A stretch of DNA of 64,000 bases from Bromus sterilis (taxonomy: Eukaryota > Streptophyta > Magnoliopsida > Poales > Poaceae). The notes under the pieces are model-generated. The model was not told the origin of the DNA and did no database searches. It was given only the letters and a program-made list of their open reading frames with translations. Position numbers and translations under genes: made by a program. The stretch spans positions 217,031,501 through 217,095,500 of the forward strand of contig OX465596.1 in NCBI GenBank assembly GCA_950022295.1. Reading direction: 5' to 3'. This document shows, piece by piece, positions 1 through 11,070 of this stretch. How positions within the stretch are numbered: the stretch's first letter is position 1; every line of letters starts with the position of its first letter.

Positions 1-1239
1 GAGAGATTTTGGTGGCCTAGACTGAAGCGAGAGATAGCCCAGTATATTGCATTGTGTGATGTTTGCCAGAGAATCAAAGCTGAGCATCAGAAGCCAACAG
101 GATTGTTGCAGCCTTTGCCTATACTAGATTGGAAGTGGGATCAGATAGGTATGGACTTTATTACTAGTTTACCCAGGACTCGGTCAGGATATGATTCTAT
201 TTGGGTGACTGTTGATCGTTTGACCAAGGTTGCTCACTTCATTCTAGTAAAGACAACTTATACAAGTGCTAAGCTAGACAAGATTTATATGTCCAGGATC
301 GTGTGTTTTCATGGAGTTCCAAGCAAGGTTGTGTCTGATAGAGGTACTCAGTTTACTTCGAAGTTTTGGCGTCAGTTGCATGAGACCTTGGGCACTAGGC
401 TGGATTTCAGTACAACGTTCCATCCTCAGACAGATGGGCAGACCGAGAGAGTCAATCAGATCTTGGAAGATATGTTGAGATCGTGTGCGTTGGATTATGG
501 TTCGAGTTGGGATGACAACTTACCGTATGCTGAGTTCTCATACGACAACAGTTACCAGGCTAGTCTTCAGATGGCACCATTCGAGTTACTGTATGGCAGG
601 AAGTGCAGGACTCCGTTGATGTGGGATGAGGTAGGGGAGCGTCAGTTGTTTGGACCAGACTTGATCAGAGATGATGAGGAGAAAGTCAAGTTGATCCGTG
701 ATAGACTGAAGATAGCACAGTCCAGGCAGAAGAGTTATGCAGATGCGAAGCGCAAAGATGTAACCTATGAGGTTGGAGACCGTGCGTATCTCAGAGTTTC
801 ACCAATTCGAGAAATCAAGAGGTTTGGAATCAAGGGCAAGTTAGCACCACGTTTTCTGGGGCCTTACAAGATCTTGGAGCGCAGAGGAGAGGTAGCTTAT
901 CAGTTGGAGTTGCCAGAAGCTTTGTCAGGAGTTCATGATGTGTTTCACGTATCCCAGCTGAAGAAGTGTCATGCAGAGATGGCAGATATTCCTTTGAGAG
1001 ATACAGTGCCACTTGAGGCAATTCAGTTGGAGAGTGACTTGACTTATGAGGAGAAACATGTGAAGATTTTGGAGACTGCAGAAAGATTTAACCGCACCAA
1101 GACAATCAAGCTATGCAAAGTTCAGTGGGATCATCATACCGAGGAAGAAGCCACTTGGGAGCGAGAAGAAGACTTGAAGCAAGATCATCCACACCTCTTT
1201 GCTAGCGAGCCCGAATCTCGAGGACGAGAGTCATCTTAA
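1..1239 (+). CDS. Tekay-clade Ty3/gypsy polyprotein, C-terminal part (integrase + chromodomain), 5' end outside window
   Basis: The frame is open from base 1, so the protein begins upstream; the first in-frame ATG at 52 is not a real start. The first residues carry the tail of the integrase zinc finger (CDVCQR). The catalytic core follows with all three acidic residues visible: D in GMDFITSL, D in VSDRGTQF and E in TDGQTERVN. After the GPYKILER / VFHVSQLKK block comes a chromodomain near the C-terminus (KVQWDHHTEEEATWE). The integrase joins retrotransposon cDNA to host chromatin, and the chromodomain of chromoviruses is thought to steer it to modified histones. The order and the terminal chromodomain fit Tekay (Del). 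The frame is uninterrupted to its TAA at 1237, which suggests a fairly young copy. The 3' LTR follows 12 bp later. Confidence 0.93.
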   Translation, partial: ERFWWPRLKREIAQYIALCDVCQRIKAEHQKPTGLLQPLPILDWKWDQIGMDFITSLPRTRSGYDSIWVTVDRLTKVAHFILVKTTYTSAKLDKIYMSRIVCFHGVPSKVVSDRGTQFTSKFWRQLHETLGTRLDFSTTFHPQTDGQTERVNQILEDMLRSCALDYGSSWDDNLPYAEFSYDNSYQASLQMAPFELLYGRKCRTPLMWDEVGERQLFGPDLIRDDEEKVKLIRDRLKIAQSRQKSYADAKRKDVTYEVGDRAYLRVSPIREIKRFGIKGKLAPRFLGPYKILERRGEVAYQLELPEALSGVHDVFHVSQLKKCHAEMADIPLRDTVPLEAIQLESDLTYEEKHVKILETAERFNRTKTIKLCKVQWDHHTEEEATWEREEDLKQDHPHLFASEPESRGRESS

Positions 1240-1250
1240 GGGGGGTAGGT
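1238..1250 (+). promoter_or_regulatory. Polypurine tract of the Tekay element
   Basis: The run AAGGGGGGTAGGT overlaps the stop codon and sits directly before the LTR start TGTAACATCC. This is the usual place where plus-strand DNA synthesis is primed. Confidence 0.8.
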
Positions 1251-1251
1251 T

Positions 1252-3746
1252 TGTAACATCCCAATTTTCTAAATTCGGATGTTAATAGATCATTATATGC
1301 ATCTCATGCTGTTTCCGCATTTTTCTGGAGTTTTAAAAATATTTTTAACATTTTTCAACACATGGCAGTTCGCTGGAGAGGACATAAATGACTTATCCCC
1401 ATTTTTTGAAATGTTGGAAAATACTTAAAATATTTTCTGGAGACTTTTTAAATTTACTTTGGGGTTATAAATAATTTCTAAAAATATTTTGGGAATTTAT
1501 TTCTGCTCTGGAAAAGTTCTAAAATCATTTTGGAGTTTTTCGGTATTTTTAAAATTGCCGGAAAAGTATTAAAAAATATTTAAAAATAAGTTGAAAAGTT
1601 TTTATTTTTATTTAATATTTTGGTAATGCAAAAAATCCAATTTTATTATTTAAAAGTTTTGGTGAAAACGAAAATTAAAAATATTTATCCGTGATTTTTC
1701 TAAAATTGTTTTGGGCCTAACGGGCCTGTACTGTTTTTTTTTCCGCCTGGCCGATTTCGTATTTGTTTCAGATTAAAATAATAATTCGGATCGGGTTATA
1801 AAAACGCCCGCGGGTCCGCGGATTAGGGTTTCGAAACCCGCACCCGCGAACCCGCCTAGCCGCCGCCGCCCGAAACCCGCCGCCGCCGAAGCTCGCCGCC
1901 GTTCGCCCGAGGTAACCGCCGCCGCCTCCTCGAGCCGCCGCCCGCCGGCGGAAACCGGCCAGATCTAGGTCAAAACCGGCGCAGGGATCCGAGTGCGTTT
2001 TTCGTAGTTATTTTATTTACGGATAGGTCCTTTTAGCAGATTGGACCCCGATGCCACCCCGGTACCGTTTTCGCGGTTACTTTTTAACCGTAACTCGGAA
2101 TTGAGTGATTCTAGTTGCGTTGCGACGGTGACGAAAAGTTCTAGCTAGTAGACTAAGTTTTCCAGAGGTTTGAAGTTTTCAAATTTAAATCCCAAGAGGA
2201 ATCAAATTTGAACTTCCGATAGCCGTATCTTTTTAATGGTGCGCCCGTTTGCGCCGTTTCTTGTTGCGTTAGTTTTATTTTGTCGAGTAATTTAAATTTA
2301 TCTTCTGTTAGGAAAGTTTTGCTACTGTTCTTTGTATGTTTATTACTGTTTGTGCATATTTGTGTTGAGTATATGTTGATTGGTGCTATGTTTGCTCGTA
2401 TAGATTGTCCGGAGTGCGCCGCATCGTTTTTGAGGATTGTGATCGTCAGGAACAGCAAGAAGGCAAGTAATGCTTTGACCATACTCATACCTATAATTTT
2501 TCTTTATGCATTATGTTAAGAATATCACCTTATTGCATGATAGGTAGTTTACTTTACTGTTGCTGCAAAACCAGTTAGGATAGCCACATGTCTTGACTTG
2601 TATTTGTAGATCAACCTAGCACGTGTTGTTACTTTATTGATATGATTTGTAGACGTGGTTTGGATTGTGAGAATTCATGGAGTGCATGTGAGCTATTTAA
2701 TAATTTGTGTAGCAACTTTATAATAAATAGAAATCACTTCTGGACGGGCGGGTTGCATCCTGGTGGCTGTGCCTTCCCTAAGGACAGTGCTGGGGTTAAA
2801 TGCACCCAATGGTTGTTTTGGTGGTGAACCAGGTGCGACATGGTGTCTACCCTCTGAACGCAGTGGGCGCCGTCCAGGCTCAAAAAGATCAGACATGCAA
2901 TATTACTAGTAGCTTCCGTGTACAACCACTGTCTATATGGGCTCTGGCTTAGCATGAGTACGTTGTGGGGAACCTGGCCCTGGTAGCTAGCTGATGTAGA
3001 TGTGTGTTAGGTGTACCGGCTACCAAAGGGTGGAGGCAACCTGTTCGGAAAGTCTTCGTCTCAATCTTTGGGTAGAGTCCAGTGGGGAACGTGTACAATC
3101 TCTGCAGAGCGTATAAACTGATCATGATTAGCCGTGTCCACGGTTATAGACGAACTTTGAGCAACTAGTCAGTACTGTGGATGAATGATCTTGACAGATG
3201 AACACTTAATAATAATTTTGGTGGGAAAGATTAACATGGGTTGCCGTGTGTTTCAGGTAGATTTCAACTTAAAATTTTGACTAGTTTAGTTCAGGAGAAA
3301 ATTGGCTTTCAGCAAAACAAAACCATAAGCCTTTCCTTTGACTCACCTTGCATGTTGTTGTAGGTCCTTTATATATACCTTTTCCGTGTCACTTGCCGTA
3401 CAAATCAGATGTACTGACCCATTGTCGGGCTGTAACCTTCGGTGTTGCAGGATTTTCAGACGACCAGTAAGGTGCGTTTAGGGTTGCGGGTCTACACTTA
3501 GCATGTTCGCTTGTGGATGTTGATGGGACTCCTCGTTATTTGCTTATGCTTCCTCTATATTTATGTTGAATAAGCTAGCCTTGAGCTATGCAACTTGTTA
3601 TTTGTTTTATGCTGGATCATACGTTGTAATAATGATGCACTTGTACTTTGATATACATCTATGATATTGTGTGTGCCAGTGAGTTCGATCCAGGGACTGG
3701 CACTTGATCACAGAGACTTCAATTCTATGTGAATTGGGTCGTTACA
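1252..3746 (+). mobile_element. 3' LTR of the Tekay element (2495 bp)
   Basis: It starts TGTAACATCC after the polypurine tract and ends GGTCGTTACA, a TG...CA pair with the imperfect inverted termini usual for this clade. The next bases (TATAG) should be the target duplication, but the 5' copy is outside the window. A strongly GC-rich stretch (about 1800-1990, CCGCCG runs) follows a TATA-like box. A block at about 2735-3160 is closely similar to 35130-35540 in the other Tekay LTR. Small ORFs inside are not supported. Confidence 0.9.
1797..1804 (+). promoter_or_regulatory. TATA-like box of the Tekay LTR
   Basis: TATAAAAA lies about 545 bp into the LTR and is followed by a very GC-rich leader. 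That is a plausible U3/R promoter layout. No transcript evidence is available. Confidence 0.45.
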
Positions 3747-4312
3747 TATAGCTAGCCCACCCTCCTCAACCGCCGCCCCGCAAACCCCTGGCGCACCCTC
3801 GCCACCCTATATATGGTCCCACCCTATATATGGTGAGGGCGCGTGGGGCGGAGGCCTCCACATACAATCTAGAGGAGAACCCCTCTCTTCCCCTCCACGT
3901 GCCATCTCTCCTCTGTTTTCTCTCCCCGCGCGTGGCTCCTCGAAGAGCTGAACACGTGGGAGTTGACTCCATTACACCATGCCGTCGTGCCGCTGGTATT
4001 CCGATCCAAAAGATATACTTCCGCAATATATGCTAGATCGGAGACCTGGAGACATTGTTGTACATCGTACGTGTGCAAGTCAACGGAGGTGCTGCCAGTT
4101 GTGGCACCTGGAGTCGTGCGAGGATCATCGCGACCATGAGGTCGGCTATGTATGACTACATCATCCACGTTTGTGTGGGAACGTTATCCCGCTTTATTTC
4201 TACGAGAATACGTTACCTAAATCTCCCTGGTACAGCATTACTCCTAGATAGATCTTTGTTATTGGCGTATGCTAGTTAGAAAAATTATTGTTTTCTGGTA
4301 AAAACCCCATCA
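3747..4312 (+). mobile_element. 3' portion of a copia LTR, truncated by the Tekay insertion
   Basis: The sequence has the look of the end of a BARE/Angela/Maximus-type LTR: pyrimidine-rich leader, GACTACATCATCCACG, then CTCCTAGATAGATCTTTG, ending near CCCCATCA (a decayed CCCCAACA). No copia primer site (TGGTATCAGAGC) follows, so it is a 3' or solo LTR. CACCCTATATATGGT is directly repeated around 3803-3833. Family placement rests on remembered consensus and is moderate. Confidence 0.5.
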
Positions 4313-5751
4313 CATGCAACTATGGAAATAGCTACGAGCCCTAGTCTTGTGCGCCAAGTCTTGCGATCTTTGGGAAAGAGGACATTGCACTCCTCTCAGA
4401 GTCCAGCTATGATACGCAACATGGGGGACACATTGGGTCATAGATCCCGGCTAAACAGTTATGTGGGCCACCCTAGTATAGAACACCGTCAGTAGTTCTC
4501 GAGCCATCTAGAGCTAAACCTTTCCCATGTGCCCAACTTCTATCTTCAGAAGGTGCGAACTTCATACGAGTTCTTCGATTTGTTTCTTCGGCTAGGTCCA
4601 TACTCTTCCGTCACCCAGGCTCCTACTTGTCGTAGTAGATGGAGCTCTAGGTACAGGAATTCTGGGCCTTCATTTTCATTGCGATCGGGTTGCATGTTCT
4701 ATCCATATATAAGAAGATTTATATATTTTCTTCTTTTTCTTCAGGCTTCAGGATGGGCTCTAATGGCCCTTATCTCCACTTGATCTCAACGTGGAGTCAG
4801 GTTGTTGCAAGCCCTTGTCAGCATCTGGTACCCTTTTTCGGGATTTTTGCGCGTAGCCAGACTCTAAGAAGATCCCTTGTTAAGCTCTTTGATCAAATGG
4901 TCGTTGAAGATGCAGAGCCAGGACATTGTAAGCCTTTGTTAGCATGTTTAACCATGTAGAGGTTAAATCAGCGCGTAGTCGGGCTCTAAGGAGAACCCTT
5001 GTACATGCCATGATGAATTGACGAAGTCGGTTCATCCAATTTCTTCTCTTGAGGACGATTTTCTTCTTGGCCTAGAGGAGCGTGGAGCCAAGCTCCAACG
5101 TGGGCCTTCAGAGAAGCTTTTTAAACTTTTAACACATACATGGATTTCTGTTAGGCGCTCCCTGGCCCTTCAATTACTGCCCGTATTTATTGTTAGAGGG
5201 TTTTTCCATCGTAATCCGGAGACACCTCGACTTCCACACCGAATTGAGTATGCCTACAGAGGAAGTTATATCAAACCCTTTAAATAAGGGTTCAACTAGT
5301 ATCATCTAACTCCTCGTTATTCTCCCATCATTCACGCGTACCCTATCCATCTTCTTCTCCAATGACCAAAAGAAGTGAGCCTGACTCTGCTCGGAAGGAC
5401 CGCACTCCTGGTTTATCAGGGAAGGATGGAATGCTGTACGATCCGTCAGGAAAAATTGGTCCACGAAGGTCAAGTGTCGTTTCTGATGGACGAATCGGAA
5501 GCGCAAAGTTCCCCAATTCCCGAGTCGTTTTTATCTCAGGAACTTCCAGGTAAGAATCATATTTTCCCCAGTTGCATCTAAGGGGGTGGTTTGTGGCATT
5601 GTTGCTTATTGCGGAGTAGGTATCTCCCCTGGAAAATTTTGCATCTTAACTTCCTTCCCTTTGTCTGTATTCGATAGTTCAACTTTGAGATCTCCAAGAT
5701 TAACGCAACCTAATTCCACTTTATCCCTTGATCTTTTCTTATATGGAAGGT
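4313..5751. other. Unassigned repeat-like DNA, no supported gene
   Basis: I do not recognise this stretch. Short ORFs are present (for example a 63-codon one at 5362-5553 that starts MTKRSEPDSARK), but none has a recognisable domain. It contains one internal tandem duplication, listed separately. It is probably an old transposon remnant. Confidence 0.4.
4798..5010. repeat. Diverged tandem duplication, about 119-bp period
   Basis: The order 'GCAAGCCCTTGTCAGCAT ... GCGCGTAGCCAGACTCTAAG' is repeated as 'GTAAGCCTTTGTTAGCAT ... GCGCGTAGTCGGGCTCTAAG', with matching spacing and scattered substitutions. Confidence 0.6.
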
Positions 5752-7189
5752 TGATGGGTGCAGATAACACCTCCTCGTTGGTTACCCCAAGTGGAAGGTT
5801 ATGATGCAGATAGTATTAAATTTCCCTTACATGAGGATGTAAGGTTTATCGAGTCGGGAGGATCCTTGAGACGACAAGTAGGTGGCAAGTAAGCAACTCG
5901 TCGTTCGAGATATTACTTTCTTCACCTAGACCTGCACACAAGACACAAATAACTTTGCTCCCAACGAGTACAAAGAGGTTGTCAATCTCTCCGGTCTTGC
6001 CGTTTACAAAGCTTAAAACGCAAGAGGTAATGAAATTATAACGGAAAGGAAACTTATGACGAGAATATGGACCGGGGCATCATGGCGCTCACTAGTGATG
6101 TCTCCCTCCCAAAAGATGGTAAAAGCTATGCTGGTTGAACAAATTACAGTTGGGCAATTGACAAAATTATTAACGCACCGCAATGCTAATTATGCTAACA
6201 GATATTGCAAGATTCAATCGTAAGGGCATTACACCAAGACAAGTAGACCGTTTATTCATCAGCATCTACTTACTAATCATCCACCTTGAAATAATTATCC
6301 GAAACATCTCGTTGGTATTAAGTTGCAAGCCACAACTACATGTTGCAAACTCAAAGCAACAGACAACTTCATTAACACTCTATGCGTAATGTAAGCCATC
6401 CTTATGACACACAGTCATAAGCACTGTTGTTTTACCCCTAATGGCAACAACACATTCCCTAGTCCCATGTTTCTTTCACTCAAGTCCGACATCGAAAGGC
6501 ATGAACCCATTATCTAGCATAACGCTCCTTCTTGGAGTTACAATGTACTACTTGGCCAAAGCAACAATCTGTAACGGAGAACATGCATGAGTACTCAAGA
6601 ACACAATATAAAAGAGATCTAAATATATTACTTCCAAAATCTAAACATAATTTCATAATCCATCGGGTCCGAGAAAACACATCATAACAACATATAAACT
6701 AATACATACATGCCTTGATCATGATAGGCAGCTCACGTGGGCTAAGCAATGAATCACAAGATTGGAGAGAGATCACCAACTAGCTTGCTTCCATGAACCC
6801 TAGGTCCAAGGAGGAGGATGCAGGACCAAACCCGATTAGAGGTCTAATCCCTAGGGATTTTCCCAATCTTTCACAACTTGGAGGTGGGGAAGGATGCAAG
6901 TCAAGATGAACACAAAAGAGAGGAAGGGGAACAAGATCCAAAGAAAGGGAACTCAAATCCACACACCAAATCCACACATAACATGATCCATCATCCACAA
7001 GGTAAGGTAGCTAGGTCAAGCCCTCTCCTTCTACTACTAGAAGAGGGGCCTCTTCTTCTATAACTAGGAAGAGGAAGGTAGGTTGAGAGAGGGTCTCAAG
7101 GAGATCAAATCCCCATGGGGAATAGGAACTAATCTCTCTCAGATCTGGGTATATTCTTAGATAACCCTAGAAAGGAGGTGGAGGAGGTG

Positions 7190-7198
7190 TATTTATAG
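7190..7198 (-). promoter_or_regulatory. TATA-like box of the minus-strand LTR
   Basis: CTATAAATA on the minus strand lies about 540 bp from the LTR start, a usual position for the U3 promoter. Confidence 0.5.
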
Positions 7199-7298
7199 TC
7201 CAAGAGGAGATAAGGGGGTACATGGGACACATCCCAGCTCGCGATGCGTAGATAGGTTTCGGTGACAACCTGGTCGGACGGTCCGGGATTCATTCCAG

Positions 7299-7440
7299 AC
7301 GGTCCGACATGCAACCCGGACGGTCCGACAAGGGCATAAAACTCACTGGTCTCAGATGGCTTAGTCCGGACGGTCCGACATGCAACCTGGACGGTCCGAC
7401 AAGGGCATAAAACCCACTGGTCTCGGATGACTTAGTCCGG
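7299..7440 (-). repeat. 71-bp tandem duplication with GGACGGTCC dyads in U3
   Basis: Two adjacent 71-bp copies (7299-7369 and 7370-7440) each contain two GGACGGTCC near-palindromes. Further copies of the dyad flank them between about 7270 and 7500. Confidence 0.8.
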
Positions 7441-7748
7441 ACAGTCCGAGTTCGTACCCGGAAGGTCCGAGCAATCCCCGGACGGTCTGACTTCGTACCC
7501 GGACGTTCGATCCCTGGAGATTTTCCATCTTCTCTTCCGACTTGCCTCTCAGTTTCATCATTGTACCAGAGGGAACGTAGGGCATTGTTTTCAGGTATCA
7601 TCCATGTCTCACATGTATGGAATTGTATTTTAACGAGAAGCGAGTTCACCTTTGTTTCTATGGACCGTGCTTGAGCTCTCGTCAATGGCCCACGGGTAGG
7701 AGATGTGTCATGGTGATGTCTGTTGAATGCTCCGCATCACCCCCCCCC

Positions 7749-8034
7749 TTAGGGAAGATCCTTCCACGGATCAAAATCCACATCACCATGAAAGCGGTAA
7801 AGCACCGGTGGCATTGCGGTAAGAGTCGTGCCATGCTTGTCCACCACATGTTGTCGCAAGTAGTTGTCTCCTAGATGTTCATTGAAAAGGTGCAAAGGAA
7901 ACATATACTTGGGCATAGCATGAGTGTTATCGATGTCATATAAGGCACACAAGGAGGTATCTTGAATATAATATGGTGAGAAAATATGCAATGTGCCTAT
8001 GTATAGTGTCGGGGGGATGACCCCAGGTAGGCTC
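7749..8034 (-). pseudogene. C-terminal fragment of a Ty3/gypsy ORF upstream of the 5752-7739 LTR
   Basis: An open minus-strand frame runs up to the polypurine tract and includes YYIQDTSLCALYDIDN, MFPLHLFNEHLGDNYL and YRFHGDVDFDPWKDLP. Its N-terminal side is cut off at 8034 by the next element's LTR, so the apparent ATG at 8069 lies inside foreign sequence and is not a start. Position (adjacent to PPT and LTR) and the continuation into the U3 argue for the tail of a retrotransposon ORF. I cannot assign a domain. The clade is uncertain. Confidence 0.5.
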
Positions 8035-9553
8035 TGATACGTCCAAAATGCATCACTATTTTGTACCATAATTTACCTCTATTCACTGATATATTTCATA
8101 TTATGATGCTGGTCTCATGGTGTTTTGGCTTATTTTGCATAGTTTACAACTTTTCAGTGCCGAAACAACAGACACATGAATTAGTGGGGAAAAGTGCACG
8201 CAGAGTGGGCATATCAACACCTCTCCAAAAGGACTAGAAATTTCAAGGAAGCGTTTTCGGAAGGATTAACGAAGGCAAGCAAAAGGGCACCCGGAGGGGG
8301 GCCACTAGGCCACCAGGCGGCCTGGTGGCGCGGCCACCCCCTAGGCCACGTCAGGTGGCCTCCTGGTGAGGGGGCACCACCCTTGGGGCTTTCCTTTAGC
8401 ACATATATTCCTCGTGACCTAATTCTTCCAGAACAGTAGTTGGATCGGGAGTTCTGCCGCCGCTCCGAGGGGAAAACCACCAGAGAAGGAAAGACCTTTC
8501 CGACGGGCAGATTCCGCCGGGGAGAACTCCTCCCGGAGGGGGAGATTGTCCTCATATTCATCACCATCGCCACTAGCATCATTGAGATCATCATCACCAT
8601 CATCCCCATTATCAGCACCATCTCCATCTTTATCCCATCTCACTTTACCATTGCAATCTGTGTTGTACCTCGCACTATTCATCCCCTCTACTTTACCAGT
8701 GTTGATTACTCTTTTGTGGTGAATGCTCTTAAGTTTTGTTGGAGAATTATTGTTATGACCAGATTTTTTATCATATATTCATCACCTCTATTCATGATCT
8801 CTTTTATGTCTTGTGAGTAGTTACTTTAGTTCTTGAGGACATGGGAGAAGTCTTGTTGTTAGTAGTCATATGATGTTGAAGTAATATGTGTTGATTTGAT
8901 ATTTAAGTTGTGGTGTTATTCTTCTAGTGGTGCTTGTGAACGTCGACTACATAGCACTTCACATTTTTAAGGACCTAGGGGATATATTGTGTATAAAGGA
9001 TGCTTACGGTGGGTTACTGGAGTGACAGAAACCTGAACCCCAGTTTGCACACTTTTGCACGAGGGAGTGTTGGATCCTACAGTTAATTTCTATGGTTAGG
9101 TTTTGCCTTAATTTATCTCTTGTGTTTGCGGATAGTTGCAAGATGTTTACTCATAAGAGTGCACTTGTCTTAGTCTAGGAGGTGTGCTAGCTTAGGTCCA
9201 CCCACACAACACTTATCAACAGAAAACATAGTACTAGACGGAATATGGCGAAAGTAACTTGACTATCTCTCCCGTGTGTCCTCAGGAATGCTTTAGTATT
9301 TATAAGAAAAGTCCCTCGGCTTATCCTTTGTGTTCAAAAGGATTGGGCCACTTGCTGCACCTTGCCATCATTTACTTTACTTGCTTTTATTTACTTGTTT
9401 CTTACTACAGAAAACCCATAAAAAGTTACCTTTCAGTACTTGCAGTTGTTCCTTTCTCAAGATCACTTGTCATTACCTTCTGCTCCTCATTGGGTTCGAC
9501 ACTCTTACTTATCAAAAAGTCTATGATAGATCCCCTACACTTGTGGGTCATCA
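8035..9553 (+). mobile_element. 5' LTR of a truncated Athila-type element (family A, 1519 bp)
   Basis: It starts TGATACGTCC and ends GGGTCATCA, and is clearly the same family as the LTRs of the 15228-29800 element. The 5 bases before it are GGCTC; no matching copy downstream was found because the element is truncated. It contains the GC-rich dyad module (about 8290-8390) and an ATC-rich tract (about 8560-8640). Confidence 0.88.
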
Positions 9554-9564
9554 AGACCATTTTA

Positions 9565-9582
9565 TAGCGCCGTTGCCGGGGA
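9565..9582 (+). promoter_or_regulatory. Primer-binding site, tRNA-Asp type (one mismatch)
   Basis: TAGCGCCGTTGCCGGGGA, 11 bp after the LTR, matches the complement of the plant tRNA-Asp 3' end except for the second base (A instead of G). Confidence 0.85.
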
Positions 9583-9659
9583 GTGGTAAGTGAAATTGGT
9601 AAGGAAACCTTCACACTGTACGTTATGTTTTTATTTCTTTGTTACCACTTTTCATCCTT

Positions 9660-10082
9660 ATGGATAATTTTGCTCTTGGTTCTTTGCTTGTGGGGAACCG
9701 CCCCACCACGGTTGTGGTGGAGAAGGCTCCTCCACCTACTGAAATTGTGCCTTATAAAATACCAACTGGTATTATCGATTATGTCGTGGCTAATTGTTAT
9801 GCAGGAGACAGACATCTAGGCGATCACTTGCTTTATCTTTCAGAATAATGTTCCTTATTTAAGCTTGCAGGTGTATCCAGGGATTTTATCATGAGAAAAT
9901 TATTCTCTCTATCATTGAAAGATAAGGCTTCGGATTGGTATAAGGTTCTCGATAACTCTCATTTAATAAACTGGCAAGAGCTGATGCCTCTTTTTTATGC
10001 ACAGTTTTATCCTCTTCACGAAATTCATTGAGACAGGAACTATATCTATAACTTTTGGTCGCGTAACGGACAAAGTATCGAG
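9660..10082 (+). pseudogene. Broken gag fragment, family A
   Basis: Translation from the ATG at 9660 closely follows the N-terminal half of the intact gag at 16854 (YKIPTGIIDYVVANCYAGDR, then KASDWYK and FYPLHE). Stops interrupt it at 9846 and near 10030, and sequence similarity ends near 10082, where a family B LTR fragment begins. It would have encoded the capsid-region protein. The copy is dead: truncated with at least two stops. Confidence 0.85.
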
Positions 10083-10099
10083 ACAAGAACTATATCTTC

Positions 10100-11070
10100 A
10101 TGATATTGCTATGCTTTTGATACACTTTCATACACTTTTGATAATATTTGGACTAACCTATTAACTCAGTTTACCCTAGTGCTAGTTTCTGTTTTCTGTT
10201 GTCTTTTTATTTCAGGTTTTCCCATCACGTAAAATGCCAGAAAAATCCTGGAAAAAATATATAAAAAATCAGCATACAGGAAGCTTCCAGAGTCCCGAAG
10301 GGGAGGCCAGAGGGGCCCCACCTGGTGCCCAGGCGGCCAGGTGGCGAGTCCTACGATGGGGTCGCGCCGGGAGGCCGCCTGGACCCTTGGTGCCCCCCTG
10401 GCTGCCCCCTTCGCCTATATTTACCTCGTCCTCCGAAACCCCCGAGGACAGAACCCCTTTTCGCGATCTCGCCTATGTTCCGCCGCCGCCGCGGTTCCAA
10501 GATCGGGAGCACCAGAAGACCTCTTCCCGGCACCCTTCCGGAGGGAGGATTGACCTCCGGGAGCTTCTCCACCACCATGGATGCTTCCCGGATGATCCGT
10601 GAGTAGTCCACCATGGACCATGGGTCCATGATCAGTAGCTATGTGATGTCCTCTCGCCCTCTTTGTTCTTCATGGATTAGACCTTGTGAGCTGCCCTACA
10701 TGATCAAGGCACATATGTGATTCTTTTTGTTGTTGCTATGTTGCGTTTGCTGGGATCTGGTGGATTATGAGACTATGTTCAGATTGTGATGAGTAATATA
10801 TTTGGTTCTTCTCTTTTATATTTTTGTTCTTGAGTAATTCTTGCATGTTCTATGTTGCTGTTTATTTCTTTGGCCAAGTAGTAGGTAGTAACTCCAAGAG
10901 GGAGCGTTATGCATGATTGTGGGTTCATGCCCCCCGATGACTGGCTTTAGTGACAGAAAAATGAGTCTAGGAGATGTGCTATTGCCACAAGGGGGAAAAC
11001 AACGGTGCTTGTAACCGCGATTGGAAGGATTGTTTACTTTACACAAAGTTCTTTTAATGCAGTTGCCTGT
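10100..11070 (+). mobile_element. Family B LTR fragment, truncated at both ends
   Basis: It is similar to the family B LTR at 56855-58534, beginning about 50 bp inside that LTR and ending about 990 bp in, where the family C LTR starts. It includes the GC module (about 10305-10410), followed by the TATA-like CCTATATTTACC (about 10414). Terminal TG/CA ends are absent. Confidence 0.8.

Larger units (their letters stand above)
5752..7739 (-). mobile_element. Minus-strand Ty3/gypsy LTR (about 1988 bp)
   Basis: Read on the minus strand it starts TGATGCGGAGC immediately after a tract of nine Gs and ends ...GCACCCATCA at 5752. The terminal part (5752 to about 6750) is clearly related to the end of the family B LTRs, including the reverse of CTTGGGGTAACCAACG. 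The U3 part (about 7250-7739) is unrelated to family B and holds repeated GGACGGTCC dyads. The polyprotein frame seems to run into this U3 (about 7685-7290, motif TRAQARSIETKVNSLL), as in some chromovirus-type elements whose ORF overlaps the 3' LTR. Confidence 0.7.

Noticed and set aside
7749..8069. Independent 106-codon gene starting at ATG 8069
   Set aside because: Bases 8035-8069 belong to the inserted family A LTR, so the start is artificial; only the part left of 8035 is a retrotransposon ORF fragment.
8440..8820. Ile/Thr- or Asp-rich ORFs (also near 15640 and 24420)
   Set aside because: They come from an ATC/CAT-rich tract common to all family A LTRs.
10234..10629. Overlapping Pro/Gly/Arg-rich ORFs (also near 12090, 37055, 43669, 55316 and 57000)
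   Set aside because: They recur at the GC module of every family B or C LTR copy in varying frames; non-coding.
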